This document shows positions 17,574 to 25,950 of a stretch of DNA of 64,000 bases, piece after piece. Every line of letters begins with the position of its first letter. Positions within the stretch are counted from its first letter, which is position 1. The position numbers and the translations under genes are program-made. The notes below the pieces were generated by a model. That model searched no databases. It saw only the letters and a list, made by a program, of their open reading frames with translations, and had not been told where the DNA came from. This stretch comes from CAVVAL01 sp963740215 (GTDB taxonomy: Bacteria > Actinomycetota > Actinomycetes > Mycobacteriales > Cryptosporangiaceae), in contig CAVUDJ010000019.1 in NCBI GenBank assembly GCA_963740215.1, positions 2,166,239-2,230,238 on the forward strand. The letters run 5' to 3'.

Positions 17574-18176
17574 ATGACCAGCTTGTCCCTGCGGCGATCA
17601 GTACCGCTGCTTTTGATCGTCGCGCTCGCCGTCGGCCTGCTCGGCGTGCTGGCTCCGGCGAAGCCCGCCGAGGCCGCCACTCCGGCGCAGATCCGGAACA
17701 AGATCGCCAGCCTGGCGATCGGCCAGATCGGCCGGCGGGAGACGGGCAACAACTACTACCCGATCGCGTACAAGACGCACTCGTACATCATCCGGCCCGC
17801 AGCGTGGTGCGGGATCTTCTCGCACTGGGCCTGGTACAAGGGCGGCGCAACCCGGCGTCCCAACATGACCGGCAGCGGCACCGCTCAGGGCCACTGGGCG
17901 ACGTACTGGCAGAAGTGGGGCCAGAACAACCGCCGCTGGAAGCCGATCGCCCAGAAGAAGGTCGCCAAGGGTGACGTCGTGGTCTACGGCACCTACCCCG
18001 CCAGCAGGCACGTCGGCGTCGTCGTGGGCGTGCGGTACAACTCGGCCGGCCTGGCGACCCAGGTCCGCACCGTCGAGGGCAACCTCAGCAACATGGTCAA
18101 GGACACCGGCTGGCGCAACATCGGTTCGATGACCGGCGGTGGGGCCCGAGCGACGGGCTTCGTCTCCCCGGTCTGA
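17574..18176 (+). CDS. Secreted CHAP-domain-like protein (putative cell-wall hydrolase)
   Basis: 200 aa. The ATG at 17574 is preceded by CGGGAGGCGAA. The signal peptide is VPLLLIVALAVGLLGVLAPA with cleavage near AEA. The mature region starts IRNKIASLAIGQIGRRETGN, then AAWCGIFSHWAWYKGG with the presumed catalytic Cys, then GDVVVYGTYPASRHVGVVVG with the catalytic His, the usual Cys-His order of CHAP/NlpC amidase-type folds. Such enzymes cut peptidoglycan cross-links. There is no wall-binding domain. It is divergent from the AfsR-type regulator, with 235 bases between the starts, and is followed by P1 repeat copy 2. Confidence 0.82.
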   Translation: MTSLSLRRSVPLLLIVALAVGLLGVLAPAKPAEAATPAQIRNKIASLAIGQIGRRETGNNYYPIAYKTHSYIIRPAAWCGIFSHWAWYKGGATRRPNMTGSGTAQGHWATYWQKWGQNNRRWKPIAQKKVAKGDVVVYGTYPASRHVGVVVGVRYNSAGLATQVRTVEGNLSNMVKDTGWRNIGSMTGGGARATGFVSPV

Positions 18177-18185
18177 CCGCCCTGC

Positions 18186-18233
18186 CTTTGGGCGATCTTT
18201 CTGGCGCTATGGCGCCAGAAAGATCGCCCAAAG
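18186..18233. repeat. P1 repeat copy 2: 48-bp palindrome
   Basis: Arms identical to copy 1 over GGGCGATCTTTCTGGCGC, with a single change next to the centre (CTATGG instead of CTATAG). It starts 10 bases after the CHAP gene stop, so a terminator role is likely here. Confidence 0.93.
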
Positions 18234-18365
18234 CTCTGCGGGCGGCCGGCGCAAGTCGGCCAGTCGTCGTCCCGGGTTCAGCGCGTTTACGCCGTTTCGC
18301 CACTTTTGCTCGAATAAATTGGGACGCGTCCAGTTTCTGGTCGACCTCAGAAAGGTCACGCTCCC

Positions 18366-19466
18366 ATGCAACGAGGAACGTTACGCCTGCTCGCTCTCGC
18401 CCTCGGCGCCGTCGCGGTGCTGCCCGCCGCGCCCGCGCTTGCCGCTCCCGGTGGCGACGGGCGGGTCCAGTCGCTAGCCGCCGCCGGTTCGGACACGACC
18501 CAGGACGTCGTGGGCGCGATACTGGACGCCTACCGCACCGACGCGACGGCGAACCCGGACGGCGACGTCACGATCAACGTCCCGATCCGGCCCGCGAGCG
18601 GCGTCACCGTGCCGGCCGACGACACTTGCGAGCAGCGCACCTACGTCCCCGCAGGGCAGGAGAACCCGCCGGCCAGCTACCCGGCTCCGGCGAGCTCGGG
18701 CGGCGGCAAGAACGCACTCAAGAACCCCGCGAACCTGACAAGCGCCTGCATCGACATCGCCCGCTCGTCGTCCGGCCGCGCCGCGAGCGACCCGGCCGAG
18801 TTCGAGTTCTACGGGTACGCCAAGGACGCCGTCAGCTTCGCCCGTTTCCCCGGCGCGGCGCCCGGCGACCTGACCCTCGCCCAGCTGCGCGACATCTACG
18901 CCTGCACCGTCACCAACTGGAGCCAGGTCGGCGGTGGCGACGCGACGATCGTGCGGTACCTGCCGCCCGCCAGCTCGGGCACCCGATCGTTCTTCGTCGG
19001 TACCGTGCTCGGCGCCGAGCCGTCCACGAGCTGCGGCGAGGTGAGGATCGCGGCCGAGAACGACGGCACGGCGGTGCCGGAGGCCGACCGGTCCGCGGCG
19101 ATCCTGCCGTACTCCGTAGCGCAGTGGGTCGCCCAGGCCAACGGGGCCAGCTCGGACATCCGCGCGGGCGCGCTCATCGGCGCGATCGGCGGCGAGCAGC
19201 CGGTGAAGGGTCCGGACGCCGGGGGCCGGTACGAGCCGGACGCGGCGGTCGTCAACGGCTCCACGTTCCCGGGCGTGCGCACGGTCTACAACGTCCTCGA
19301 CACCCGCCTCCCGAGCTATGGCCAGGCACTGCGCGTGGTCGGGTTCGACGCTGCCGGCCCCGGTTACCTGTGCTCCGGTGTCGCCGGCGTCGCGGCGACG
19401 CTGAAGCGGTACGGCTTCACGCCACTGCCGGCCGACGCCTCGGGCAACACCTGCACGCGCGCCTGA
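18366..19466 (+). CDS. Secreted PstS-like substrate-binding protein
   Basis: 366 aa with a signal peptide (LRLLALALGAVAVLPAAPAL, cleavage at ALA-AP). The mature protein begins VQSLAAAGSDTTQDVVGAIL, as in periplasmic phosphate-binding-like (PBP2) proteins. It also contains TLAQLRDIYACTVTNWSQVG and the ligand-loop-like PPASSGTRSFFVGTVLG. Several cysteines (CEQRTY, SACIDIA, YACTV, TSCGEV, YLCSG, NTCTRA) suggest disulphides. No pst permease or ATPase genes are nearby and there is no lipobox, so it may be a secreted orphan binding protein. Ribosome site AAAGGTCACGC lies just before the ATG. Confidence 0.8.
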   Translation: MQRGTLRLLALALGAVAVLPAAPALAAPGGDGRVQSLAAAGSDTTQDVVGAILDAYRTDATANPDGDVTINVPIRPASGVTVPADDTCEQRTYVPAGQENPPASYPAPASSGGGKNALKNPANLTSACIDIARSSSGRAASDPAEFEFYGYAKDAVSFARFPGAAPGDLTLAQLRDIYACTVTNWSQVGGGDATIVRYLPPASSGTRSFFVGTVLGAEPSTSCGEVRIAAENDGTAVPEADRSAAILPYSVAQWVAQANGASSDIRAGALIGAIGGEQPVKGPDAGGRYEPDAAVVNGSTFPGVRTVYNVLDTRLPSYGQALRVVGFDAAGPGYLCSGVAGVAATLKRYGFTPLPADASGNTCTRA

Positions 19467-19477
19467 TTCCTCCCGGG

Positions 19478-19545
19478 GTCCAATGTCGGCATGCCGACGT
19501 TGAGTGCGCTGGGCGGTAGCCGATGTCGGCGTGCCGACATTGGAC
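19478..19545. repeat. P3 repeat copy 2 (two palindromes in tandem)
   Basis: Begins 12 bases after the PstS-like gene stop. It contains AATGTCGGCATGCCGACGTT, a 20-base spacer, then GATGTCGGCGTGCCGACAT; the outer ends GTCC and GGAC are also complementary, so the unit can fold as two small hairpins or one large one. Confidence 0.9.
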
Positions 19546-19562
19546 GATCCGGCGAGCTGTGG

Positions 19563-19591
19563 CTGGTGGGGCGGCAAGGCCGCCCCACCAG
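19563..19591. terminator. Strong hairpin after P3 repeat copy 2
   Basis: Perfect 13-bp arms (CTGGTGGGGCGGC and its complement) with AAG as loop, 30 bases before the GTG start of the next gene. It may end transcription from the PstS-like gene. Confidence 0.7.
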
Positions 19592-19620
19592 TCGCCGCAA
19601 CCTGGTGCGATCATGGCGCG

Positions 19621-20544
19621 GTGACTGATCGGGTGGCTGGTGCCCTGCTGGGCGTGCACGCCGGGGACGCGCTCGGCGCGACGGTGGAGTTCTCATCGTG
19701 GGCGACGATCCGGGAGCGCTACCCCGACGGGCTGCGCGACATCGTCGGCGGCGGGCCGTTCGACTGGCCACCCGGGCACGCCACCGACGACACCGACCTG
19801 ACCAGGGCGGTCCTGCTCGCGTACCTGTCGCCGTCGGACGATGTCGTGCGCGAGGCGGCCGACTACATGCTCGCGTGGATGCGGGGCGACTGGCCTGGCC
19901 GGGTCGCCGGCACGGCGCCGCGGGACATCGGGCGGGCGACCTCGACGGGTCTCGCGAGGTACGCGGAGACCGGCGATCCGCGTCGGGCAGGATCCGGGGT
20001 CGGGCAGGCGGGCAACGGGTCGCTGATGCGGTGCATCCCCACGGCGCTGTTCGTTCGCGACCGGGACCGCCGGATCCGCGAATCCGTCGAGATCTCCGCG
20101 ATCACGCACGACGATCCACGCTGCACCGCGTCGTGCGCGGCATACAACGAGATCACGTTCGCGCTGGTTGCGGGACTCTCTCCGGACGATGCGGTCGCGG
20201 CGGGGCTCGCGGTCGGCGGTGTCGCCGGCGCGATCCTGCACGGGCAGGAGCTGAAGCTCGCGGAGATGGCCGCCACCGGCGAGACCGGCCTCGCGGACAA
20301 CGGCGCCGGGTTCGTGCTGGACTCGCTCAGCCTCGCGGTGGCCGCCGTGCTGGATCCGCGCCCGCTGGTGGACGTGCTCGTCGACATCGTGCGGCTCGGC
20401 AACGACACCGACACGAACGGCGCGATCGCGGGCGGGCTGCTCGGGGCACGCGACGGCGCCTCGGCGATCCCTCCCGCGTGGATCGAACGGCTCCAGTTCG
20501 CGGACGAGTTCACGCGCCGCCGCGCGCGCGGAATAGCCGGGTGA
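19621..20544 (+). CDS. ADP-ribosylglycohydrolase family protein
   Basis: 307 aa from GTG at 19621. The family signatures are present: an N-terminal GVHAGDALGATVEF, the metal-binding ATDDTDLTRAVLLAY (DDT) and a C-terminal GNDTDTNGAIAGGLLGARDG (DTDTN). Together these make the binuclear Mg/Mn site of DraG-type enzymes that remove ADP-ribose from proteins or cleave related compounds. There is no nitrogenase or toxin partner nearby. The gene is 20 bases from the small TPR gene, which may be co-transcribed. Confidence 0.92.
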   Translation: MTDRVAGALLGVHAGDALGATVEFSSWATIRERYPDGLRDIVGGGPFDWPPGHATDDTDLTRAVLLAYLSPSDDVVREAADYMLAWMRGDWPGRVAGTAPRDIGRATSTGLARYAETGDPRRAGSGVGQAGNGSLMRCIPTALFVRDRDRRIRESVEISAITHDDPRCTASCAAYNEITFALVAGLSPDDAVAAGLAVGGVAGAILHGQELKLAEMAATGETGLADNGAGFVLDSLSLAVAAVLDPRPLVDVLVDIVRLGNDTDTNGAIAGGLLGARDGASAIPPAWIERLQFADEFTRRRARGIAG

Positions 20545-20563
20545 CCCAGACCGTTCCGGGGGC

Positions 20564-20881
20564 GTGACTACCCTGGCTCTCCAGTACGAACTGGCCCGAA
20601 TGACCTTCGACAACGGTGACTACGCGAGCGCCGCCCAGCAGCTGGCCGGCGTCGTCGCGGAGGCCCCGAACGAGTTGTCCGCCCGGGTGCTGCTCGCCCG
20701 CGCCTACTACCACTCCGCGCAGCTCACCCGTGCCGAGGCGACGTTGCGCGAGGTGATCGAGCGCGCGCCGACCGACGCGTACGCGCATCTCATGCTCGGT
20801 CGCACGCTGCAGCGTCAGAGCCGCCCCGCCGAGGCCGCGCCACACCTGCGCCTGGCCGAGGCGATGGGCCTCACAGCCTGA
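20564..20881 (+). CDS. Small tetratricopeptide-repeat protein
   Basis: 105 aa from GTG at 20564. The sequence consists of about three TPR units: YELARMTFDNGDYASAAQQL, LSARVLLARAYYHSAQLTRA and AYAHLMLGRTLQRQSRPAEA. No signal peptide or enzymatic domain is present, so it is a likely protein-protein interaction module. It follows the ADP-ribosylglycohydrolase gene by 20 bases and is followed 7 bases after its stop by P2 repeat copy 1. Confidence 0.88.
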   Translation: MTTLALQYELARMTFDNGDYASAAQQLAGVVAEAPNELSARVLLARAYYHSAQLTRAEATLREVIERAPTDAYAHLMLGRTLQRQSRPAEAAPHLRLAEAMGLTA

Positions 20882-20888
20882 TGAGCGA

Positions 20889-20944
20889 CCCCCTGAATGT
20901 TCCCGACAGCGCGTGCGCACACCATGCAGGGAACATTCAGGGGG
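20889..20944. repeat. P2 repeat copy 1
   Basis: 56 bases with arms CCCCCTGAATGTTCCC and the complement, around a conserved inner sequence CAGCGCGTGCGCACACC. Other copies, in the same orientation, are at 62120-62175 and 63190-63245. It lies between the TPR gene and the LLM oxidoreductase gene and could act as a terminator. Confidence 0.93.
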
Positions 20945-20969
20945 CACGAGAAGCGCGAGGAGGCAGCAC

Positions 20970-21863
20970 GTGACCGACTACGGGCGCGACGTCCAGTTCG
21001 GACTGTTCCCCACCCCTGAGGCCGCCAAGCTCGACGAGGTACTCACACTGGCGAAGCTCGCCGACGACGAGGGGCTCGACCTGCTCGGCATCCAGGACCA
21101 CCCGTACCAGCGCCGGTTCCTCGACACGTGGACGCTGATGGCGCACCTGCTCGCACGCACCGAACGGGTGCGCGTCTTCCCCGACGTCGCCAGCCTGCCG
21201 TTGCGCCCGCCGGCCGTGCTCGCGAAGGCTGCGGCCAGCCTGGACATCGTCTCCGGCGGGCGGTTCGAGCTAGGACTCGGCGCCGGCGCCTTCTGGGACG
21301 CGATCCAGGCGATGGGCGGGCCGCGGCGCTCCCCCGGCGAGGCGGCGTCGGCGCTGATCGAGGCGATCGACGTGATCCGGCTGATGTGGTCGGACGAGCG
21401 TTCGGTCCGCTACGACGGCAAGCACTACCAACTCGCCGGGGTTCGTCCAGGGCCACAGCCGGCGCACCCGATCGGGATCTGGCTCGGCGTCGGTGGGCCA
21501 CGGCTGCTCGACGCGCTCGGCCGGTCCGCCGACGGCTGGGTGCCCTCGTCCGGCTACTTCCCGCCCGAGAAGCTGCCCGCGATGCATGCCCGCATCGACG
21601 ACGGCGCGGCGGCGGCCGGTCGCGATCCCGCGGCGATCCAGCGTGTTTACAACGTGTTCGGCTCGATCACGGACGGCGCGGCGCGCGGCTTCCTCGACGG
21701 CCCCGCCGAGCAGTGGATCGACGAGCTGACCCGGCTCGTCGTCGACGGCGGCATGGACACGTTCGTGTTCGGCGCGGCGAGCGACCCGGTGCGGCAGTCG
21801 CGGGTGTTCGCCGCCGAGATCGCACCGGCTGTCCGCGAGGCGGTCGCCCGCGACAGGGGGTAG
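20970..21863 (+). CDS. LLM-class (F420-dependent type) oxidoreductase
   Basis: 297 aa from GTG at 20970 after GCGAGGAGGCAG. It has the luciferase-like TIM-barrel pattern: FGLFPTPEAAKLDEVLTLAK at the start, LLGIQDHPYQRRFLDTWTLM, a PAVLAKAAASLDIVSGGRFE segment with GLGAGAFWDAIQAMGG, and IWLGVGGPRLLDALGRSADG. In actinomycetes such enzymes mostly use coenzyme F420. The substrate is not evident. The downstream NTF2-like gene is 87 bases away and may be independent. Confidence 0.9.
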   Translation: MTDYGRDVQFGLFPTPEAAKLDEVLTLAKLADDEGLDLLGIQDHPYQRRFLDTWTLMAHLLARTERVRVFPDVASLPLRPPAVLAKAAASLDIVSGGRFELGLGAGAFWDAIQAMGGPRRSPGEAASALIEAIDVIRLMWSDERSVRYDGKHYQLAGVRPGPQPAHPIGIWLGVGGPRLLDALGRSADGWVPSSGYFPPEKLPAMHARIDDGAAAAGRDPAAIQRVYNVFGSITDGAARGFLDGPAEQWIDELTRLVVDGGMDTFVFGAASDPVRQSRVFAAEIAPAVREAVARDRG

Positions 21864-21950
21864 CGGCGCCACCTCAACGGACGGCGGGGCGCTGTGGCAC
21901 GTGCTCCGTAGGGTGGAAGGTGACCCCCAGTTCGAGCCGAGGAGTTCGCC

Positions 21951-22355
21951 GTGCCCGCAACCCACCAGCAGATCTACGAGCGTTATGTCTGGGCCGGGAT
22001 GACCCGCGACTCGGACGCGCAGGCCGAACTGTTCACCGAGGACGCGACGTTCGAGGCTCCGTTCGCGCCGGCCGGCGGCGTCTTTCCTCGGCGCGTCGAG
22101 GGCCGCGACGGCCTCCGCACGTTCTTCAAGGAGCTTCACGAGCGGATGGCGAAGCTCGACCAGAAGGTCGACCCGAACGCCTCCCGGTACGTCCTGCACA
22201 CCACCGCCGATCCCGAGGTGTTCATCGCCGAGATCGACGCCGCGGTGGAGATCGACGGGCTCGCGACGACCATGTCACTCGTGCAGATCTTCCGCCTGCG
22301 CGACGGGAAGATCGCCATGATGCGTGACTACTTCGCGCCGGAGCACGCGTACTGA
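21951..22355 (+). CDS. SnoaL/NTF2-like small protein
   Basis: 134 aa from GTG at 21951 behind CCGAGGAGTTCGCC. The cone-like alpha+beta NTF2 pattern is visible: QQIYERYVWAGMTRDSDAQA, LFTEDATFEAPFAPAGG, GLRTFFKELHERMA and the last strand IFRLRDGKIAMMRDYFAPEH. The SnoaL-like ketosteroid-isomerase fold includes isomerases, cyclases and many binding proteins of unknown ligand. The gene ends 19 bases before a very strong hairpin. Confidence 0.88.
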   Translation: MPATHQQIYERYVWAGMTRDSDAQAELFTEDATFEAPFAPAGGVFPRRVEGRDGLRTFFKELHERMAKLDQKVDPNASRYVLHTTADPEVFIAEIDAAVEIDGLATTMSLVQIFRLRDGKIAMMRDYFAPEHAY

Positions 22356-22373
22356 GCCCCGCCGGCGGCTGCG

Positions 22374-22414
22374 ACCGGTGGGATCGTGCAGCCAGGCTGC
22401 ACGATCCCACCGGT
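22374..22414. terminator. Near-perfect 41-bp hairpin between convergent genes
   Basis: Two 20-base perfect arms (ACCGGTGGGATCGTGCAGCC and complement) with one unpaired A. It sits 19 bases after the SnoaL-like gene stop and 15 bases before the end of the convergent small gene, so it is a likely bidirectional terminator. Confidence 0.88.
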
Positions 22415-22428
22415 GACGTCCGCGGTGC

Positions 22429-22662
22429 CTAGTCGACTACGACGACGAAACCGGTGCGGCTCGCTATCCCGGGTAGTTCTCGGACGATGCGGTCGCGCTC
22501 GGAGTCGGTGATCTGAAAGCCGTTGTCCCAGGTCATGATCGACGTCCGATCGGCACAGAAGTGGACCGCGCCGCCGGTGGGCATCCCCTCGCCGGTCACT
22601 GTGGTGGTCTTGCCGCCGACCCGGACCCGGATACTGCTCCGGGTCGAACCGATGATCTCCAC
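22429..22662 (-). CDS. Small hypothetical protein
   Basis: 77 aa. GTG at 22662 is chosen because AAGGAG lies exactly 6 bases upstream; the ATG 6 bases earlier would overlap the ribosome site. The product is a small, probably all-beta protein (VEIIGSTRSSIRVRVGGKTT, TGGAVHFCADRTSIMTWDNG) with a helical end (SERDRIVRELPGIAS). No signal peptide, membrane segment or known motif. It is divergent from the HAD gene that opens the putative biosynthetic region, but nothing ties it to that region. Confidence 0.65.
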   Translation of the reverse strand: MEIIGSTRSSIRVRVGGKTTTVTGEGMPTGGAVHFCADRTSIMTWDNGFQITDSERDRIVRELPGIASRTGFVVVVD

Positions 22663-22839
22663 GGACATCTCCTTCCGTTCGCTGAAGTTCCAGCTAGGAG
22701 GAACAGCGCAATCGACGGGAACGGCGTTACTCATGACAAGGCGTCGCTGGTTGCCCGAAAGTGTCGCGTTTCCGCGCACCGCCGTAGGTCTCGCGCACCG
22801 GCGATAGGCTCCCGGCGGAGTTCCAGTACGGGGGAGATC

Positions 22840-23535
22840 GTGTTGCGTGAGACCAGGGCTGTCCTCTTCGACGCCGCCGGAACCCTGTTCGACCTCGAAC
22901 CCGACCTCGCCACGCGGCTCGTCGCGGCTCTCGACGGGCTGGTGACCGACCCCGACGCAGCCGTGCGCGGTGCCCTTTCCCGTGTCAACAGCCGGGGCGG
23001 GTGGCCGGAGGACCAACCCGACACGCCGAGCCGCCTCGCGGTCTGGACAGAGTTCGTCCAGTCGATCCTCGACGACACCGGCGCGAAGGTCCTGAACGGC
23101 GAGGCGAGGTCGATCGCGGCCGACATCGTGGACCCCCGCTCGTACCACCTCTTCCCCGAGACGCTGGCCGTCCTGGAACACCTCGCGGCCCTGAAGATCC
23201 CGTGCGCGATCGTCTCCAACTTCGACGGCCTACTGCTGGAGATACTCGATCACCTGGCCATCCGCGACCACTTCGTCACGGTGGCCTACTCCGGCGACGT
23301 CGGCGTCTACAAGCCCGATCCGCGCATCTTCGCCCGCGCCCTGGCGCCGCTCGAAACAACGGCCGAGCACGTGGTGATGGTCGGCGACTCGCCATACTCC
23401 GACATCGGCGGCGCCACCGCGTTCGGTCTGCGCGCCATCCTCGTCGACCGCGATAACCGCTGCCCCGACCACGACGGTGAGGTCGTCACGAGCCTCGCCG
23501 GACTCCCGTCGCTCCTGCTGGGAGCGCCCGCATGA
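22840..23535 (+). CDS. HAD-family hydrolase
   Basis: 231 aa from GTG at 22840, preceded by GGGGGAG with about 6-base spacing. HAD motif I is VLFDAAGT (nucleophile Asp, with Ala at the second Asp position, as in some haloacid dehalogenase and epoxide hydrolase N-type relatives), motif II is IVSNFD, motif III is KPDPRIF and motif IV is MVGDSPYSDIGGA. It would act as a phosphatase or phosphoryl transferase on a small molecule. It overlaps the ATP-grasp gene by ATGA at 23532, which makes it the first gene of a three-gene operon with a ligase and an exporter. Confidence 0.9.
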   Translation: MLRETRAVLFDAAGTLFDLEPDLATRLVAALDGLVTDPDAAVRGALSRVNSRGGWPEDQPDTPSRLAVWTEFVQSILDDTGAKVLNGEARSIAADIVDPRSYHLFPETLAVLEHLAALKIPCAIVSNFDGLLLEILDHLAIRDHFVTVAYSGDVGVYKPDPRIFARALAPLETTAEHVVMVGDSPYSDIGGATAFGLRAILVDRDNRCPDHDGEVVTSLAGLPSLLLGAPA

Positions 23536-24767
23536 TCCTGCTCACCGGGTTGAGCCTCGATCTCCTCGGCCGGCTGGGTCGGCTCGCGCCGAGCTGCGGT
23601 ATCGCGGTCCTGGAGGATCCGGCGGTGCTGCGGCGGCGCGGCATCGACCCGGCCACGGTCTCCTTCCCGGGTCTGGAACAGCTGGTCCTCGCGCCGTACC
23701 ACCACTCCACCGCGTACCGAGAAGCGCTCGAAGGCCTGCCGCTCACGGCAGTAGTTCCAGTCACGGAGTACACGGTCCGGGCCGCCGCCGACATCGCCGC
23801 GAGCCGGCGACTTCCCGGCGCCGGGCATGAGGCCGCCCAGGCGCTGACCGACAAGGTGATCCTGCGCGAGGTGACCGACAAGGCCGGCATCGCACAGCCG
23901 CGATGGTCCATCGTGGAGGGTCCCGGCGACGTCGGGCCGGGCGTGCTCAAGCCCGCCGACCGCGCCGGAAGCCTCGGCGTCCAGATCCTCGACGAGAACA
24001 CCGATCCCGACGAGGCGTGGCGGCTGCTGCTCGCACAGGACGCCGACGACCCGATGCTCGCCCCGACCGGCACCCGTGGCCGCGTCCTGCTGGAGGAGCG
24101 GCTGGTCGGCCCGGAGTTCAGCGTCGAGGCGTTCGTCCGCGACGGGCAGCTGATCTGGTCGAACCCGACGGCCAAGCACGTCTGGCCCGGCCGATACCCG
24201 GTCGAGGCGGGACACGACGTACCCGCGCCCGCCGGACGCCTGGTGGACGCCACCGAGGACCTCGTCGCCGCGCTCGGATTCGGCACCGGCATCCTGCACG
24301 CCGAGTGGATCGTGCGCGACGGCGTCCCGCACCTGGTCGAGTGCGCCGGCCGGCCGCCGGGCGACGGGATCCTCGACCTCGTGGACTCCGCGTACAGGTG
24401 CGACACCGTCGATCTCTACGTCCGGCTCATGTCCGGCGCACCGATCACGCTGCCCGTGGCCACAAGCGGCGCAGCTGCGCGGTTCCTCAAGGCACCACCG
24501 GGCCGGGTCGAGTCGGTGACCGGCATCGAGGCCGCGCGCGCCACCGAGGGCGTCACGTACGTCGAGGTCTACCCCGAACCCGGCGGCCAGGTCGCCGAGG
24601 TCCGCTCGTCGTGGGGCCGGCTCGGCGAGGTGATCGCCACCGGCGGCACCGTCGAGCACGCGGCGGCAGCGGCCGACCGAGCCGTCGCGGCCATCACGAT
24701 CCGGACTGAACCGGACTGTCCGGGAAGTGGTCCCCAAACCGAGACGTCGCCTGATGCGGCGGATTGA
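23532..24767 (+). CDS. ATP-grasp carboxylate-amine ligase
   Basis: 411 aa. The ATP-grasp fold is seen in order: preATP domain (ILLTGLSLDLLGRLGRLAPS), LTDKVILREVTDKAGIAQP, ATP-binding GPGVLKPADRAGSLGVQILD, LLEERLVGPEFSVEAFVRDG, HAEWIVRDGVPHLVECAGRP with the Glu of the metal site, and the C-terminal biotin-carboxylase-like subdomain. It would join a carboxylate to an amine with ATP, typical of dipeptide-like natural products. The last 20 residues (RTEPDCPGSGPQTETSPDAA) are encoded by a P4 repeat fragment and are probably not part of the ancestral protein. It overlaps the HAD gene by ATGA and the MFS gene by 14 bases. Confidence 0.9.
   Translation: MILLTGLSLDLLGRLGRLAPSCGIAVLEDPAVLRRRGIDPATVSFPGLEQLVLAPYHHSTAYREALEGLPLTAVVPVTEYTVRAAADIAASRRLPGAGHEAAQALTDKVILREVTDKAGIAQPRWSIVEGPGDVGPGVLKPADRAGSLGVQILDENTDPDEAWRLLLAQDADDPMLAPTGTRGRVLLEERLVGPEFSVEAFVRDGQLIWSNPTAKHVWPGRYPVEAGHDVPAPAGRLVDATEDLVAALGFGTGILHAEWIVRDGVPHLVECAGRPPGDGILDLVDSAYRCDTVDLYVRLMSGAPITLPVATSGAAARFLKAPPGRVESVTGIEAARATEGVTYVEVYPEPGGQVAEVRSSWGRLGEVIATGGTVEHAAAAADRAVAAITIRTEPDCPGSGPQTETSPDAAD
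24709..24744. repeat. P4 repeat, partial copy inside the ATP-grasp coding end
   Basis: 36 bases beginning AACCGGACTGTCCGGGAAG match the start of the 64-base P4 copy at 35994 almost perfectly, then diverge. Here it is read through in frame, giving the ligase its last residues, and ends just before the start of the MFS gene. Confidence 0.85.
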
Positions 24768-25950
24768 CCCGACCCACGGCCTCACCGCAGCTGTACTGGC
24801 CGAGACCGTCGGCGGCGGCCTGTTCCTCGCCGCGTCCGCCATCTACTTCACGACCGTCGTCGGGCTGAAGGCGAGCGAACTCGGCACCGCACTGTCGATC
24901 GGCGCGGCGGTCGCCCTGGTGAGCAGCTATCCGGTGGCCCGGCTCGCCGACCGGGCCGGGGTCCAGCGCGGCCTCGCCCTGCTGCACGGCTGGCGCGGCC
25001 TGTGCCTGCTCGCGTTGCCGCTGGTCGACGGGCCGGTACAGCTCGTCGCCGTCTGCGCGCTGCTCGGGCTGGCGCAGGGCGCGGACGGGCCGGTGCTTCA
25101 AGCCCTGGCCGGCGGCATCGGAGAGGCCCGGGTCGCGTTGATGGCGCGCCTCGGGATGCTGCGCAACGTCGGTTTCTCGGTGGGCGTGCTCGCCGCTGCG
25201 CCGGTCATCGCCGCTGGCAGCCACTCGTGGTTCCAGATGCTGTTCGTCGTCAACGGGCTGGCGTCGCTGGTGGCGGCAGTCATGGTCGCGCTGTGCCGGC
25301 CCGCCGCGAAGCCGCAGCACGTCGACACGGCGAGCCTCGATCCGCACCGGCTCGGCGCGCTGCGCAAGCCCGCGCTGTGGCGGATCGCGCTGGTCAACGG
25401 CCTGCTCGCGCTGCACGCCACCGCGCTGACCGTCGGCATCCCGATCTGGATCGTCTCCTCCACCAAGGCGCCCGCCGTGGCCGTGCCGGCACTGCTCGTG
25501 TTCAACACCGTCCTGGTGGTGCTACTCCAGGTCCGGCTCGGCAAAGGCAACGAGTCCCTCGACGCCGGGATCGCGACGGCGCGGCGGGCCGGTGCCGTGC
25601 TCGCGTTGGGCAGCATCGCGATCGCCACCGCGGCGCTGGCGCCGAACGCCACGGCAGCGGTCGCGGTGCTCGCCGTCGCCATCGCGCTGCACACGGTCGG
25701 CGAGATCTGGCAGTCGGTGGGATCCTGGTCGCTGTCGTACGCGATGGCGCCGGCCGGGGCCGAGAGCGAGTACATCGCCGTGTTCGAGTTCGGGTTCCTG
25801 GCGCAGTCGGTGGCCGGGCCGGCGTTGATCACCGGCGTGGTACTGGCGCTGGGCGTACCGGGCTGGCTCGGGCTGGCGGCGGTCTTCGCCGTGGCCGCCG
25901 CGCTGGTGCGCCCCGTCGCGACCCGGGCCGCCATCGCCGTCCACGCTTAG
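24754..25950 (+). CDS. MFS-family exporter
   Basis: 398 aa with about 12 membrane segments (for example LTAAVLAETVGGGLFLAASA, ALLGLAQGADGPVLQALAGG and LGVPGWLGLAAVFAVAAALV). The conserved loop 2-3 pattern appears as YPVARLADRAGVQR. It resembles drug/proton antiporters. ATG at 24754 overlaps the ligase end, so it is likely co-transcribed with HAD and ATP-grasp genes and may export their product or give self-resistance. The last base triplet overlaps the stop of the convergent kinase-like gene. Confidence 0.9.
   Translation: MRRIDPTHGLTAAVLAETVGGGLFLAASAIYFTTVVGLKASELGTALSIGAAVALVSSYPVARLADRAGVQRGLALLHGWRGLCLLALPLVDGPVQLVAVCALLGLAQGADGPVLQALAGGIGEARVALMARLGMLRNVGFSVGVLAAAPVIAAGSHSWFQMLFVVNGLASLVAAVMVALCRPAAKPQHVDTASLDPHRLGALRKPALWRIALVNGLLALHATALTVGIPIWIVSSTKAPAVAVPALLVFNTVLVVLLQVRLGKGNESLDAGIATARRAGAVLALGSIAIATAALAPNATAAVAVLAVAIALHTVGEIWQSVGSWSLSYAMAPAGAESEYIAVFEFGFLAQSVAGPALITGVVLALGVPGWLGLAAVFAVAAALVRPVATRAAIAVHA

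Noticed and set aside
22429..22662. RiPP precursor for the radical SAM/ATP-grasp set
   Set aside because: The 77-aa protein is a folded-looking beta protein on the opposite strand, without a leader-core layout; no other short gene with a Cys-, Ser- or Gly-rich core was found in 22.8-32.9 kb.
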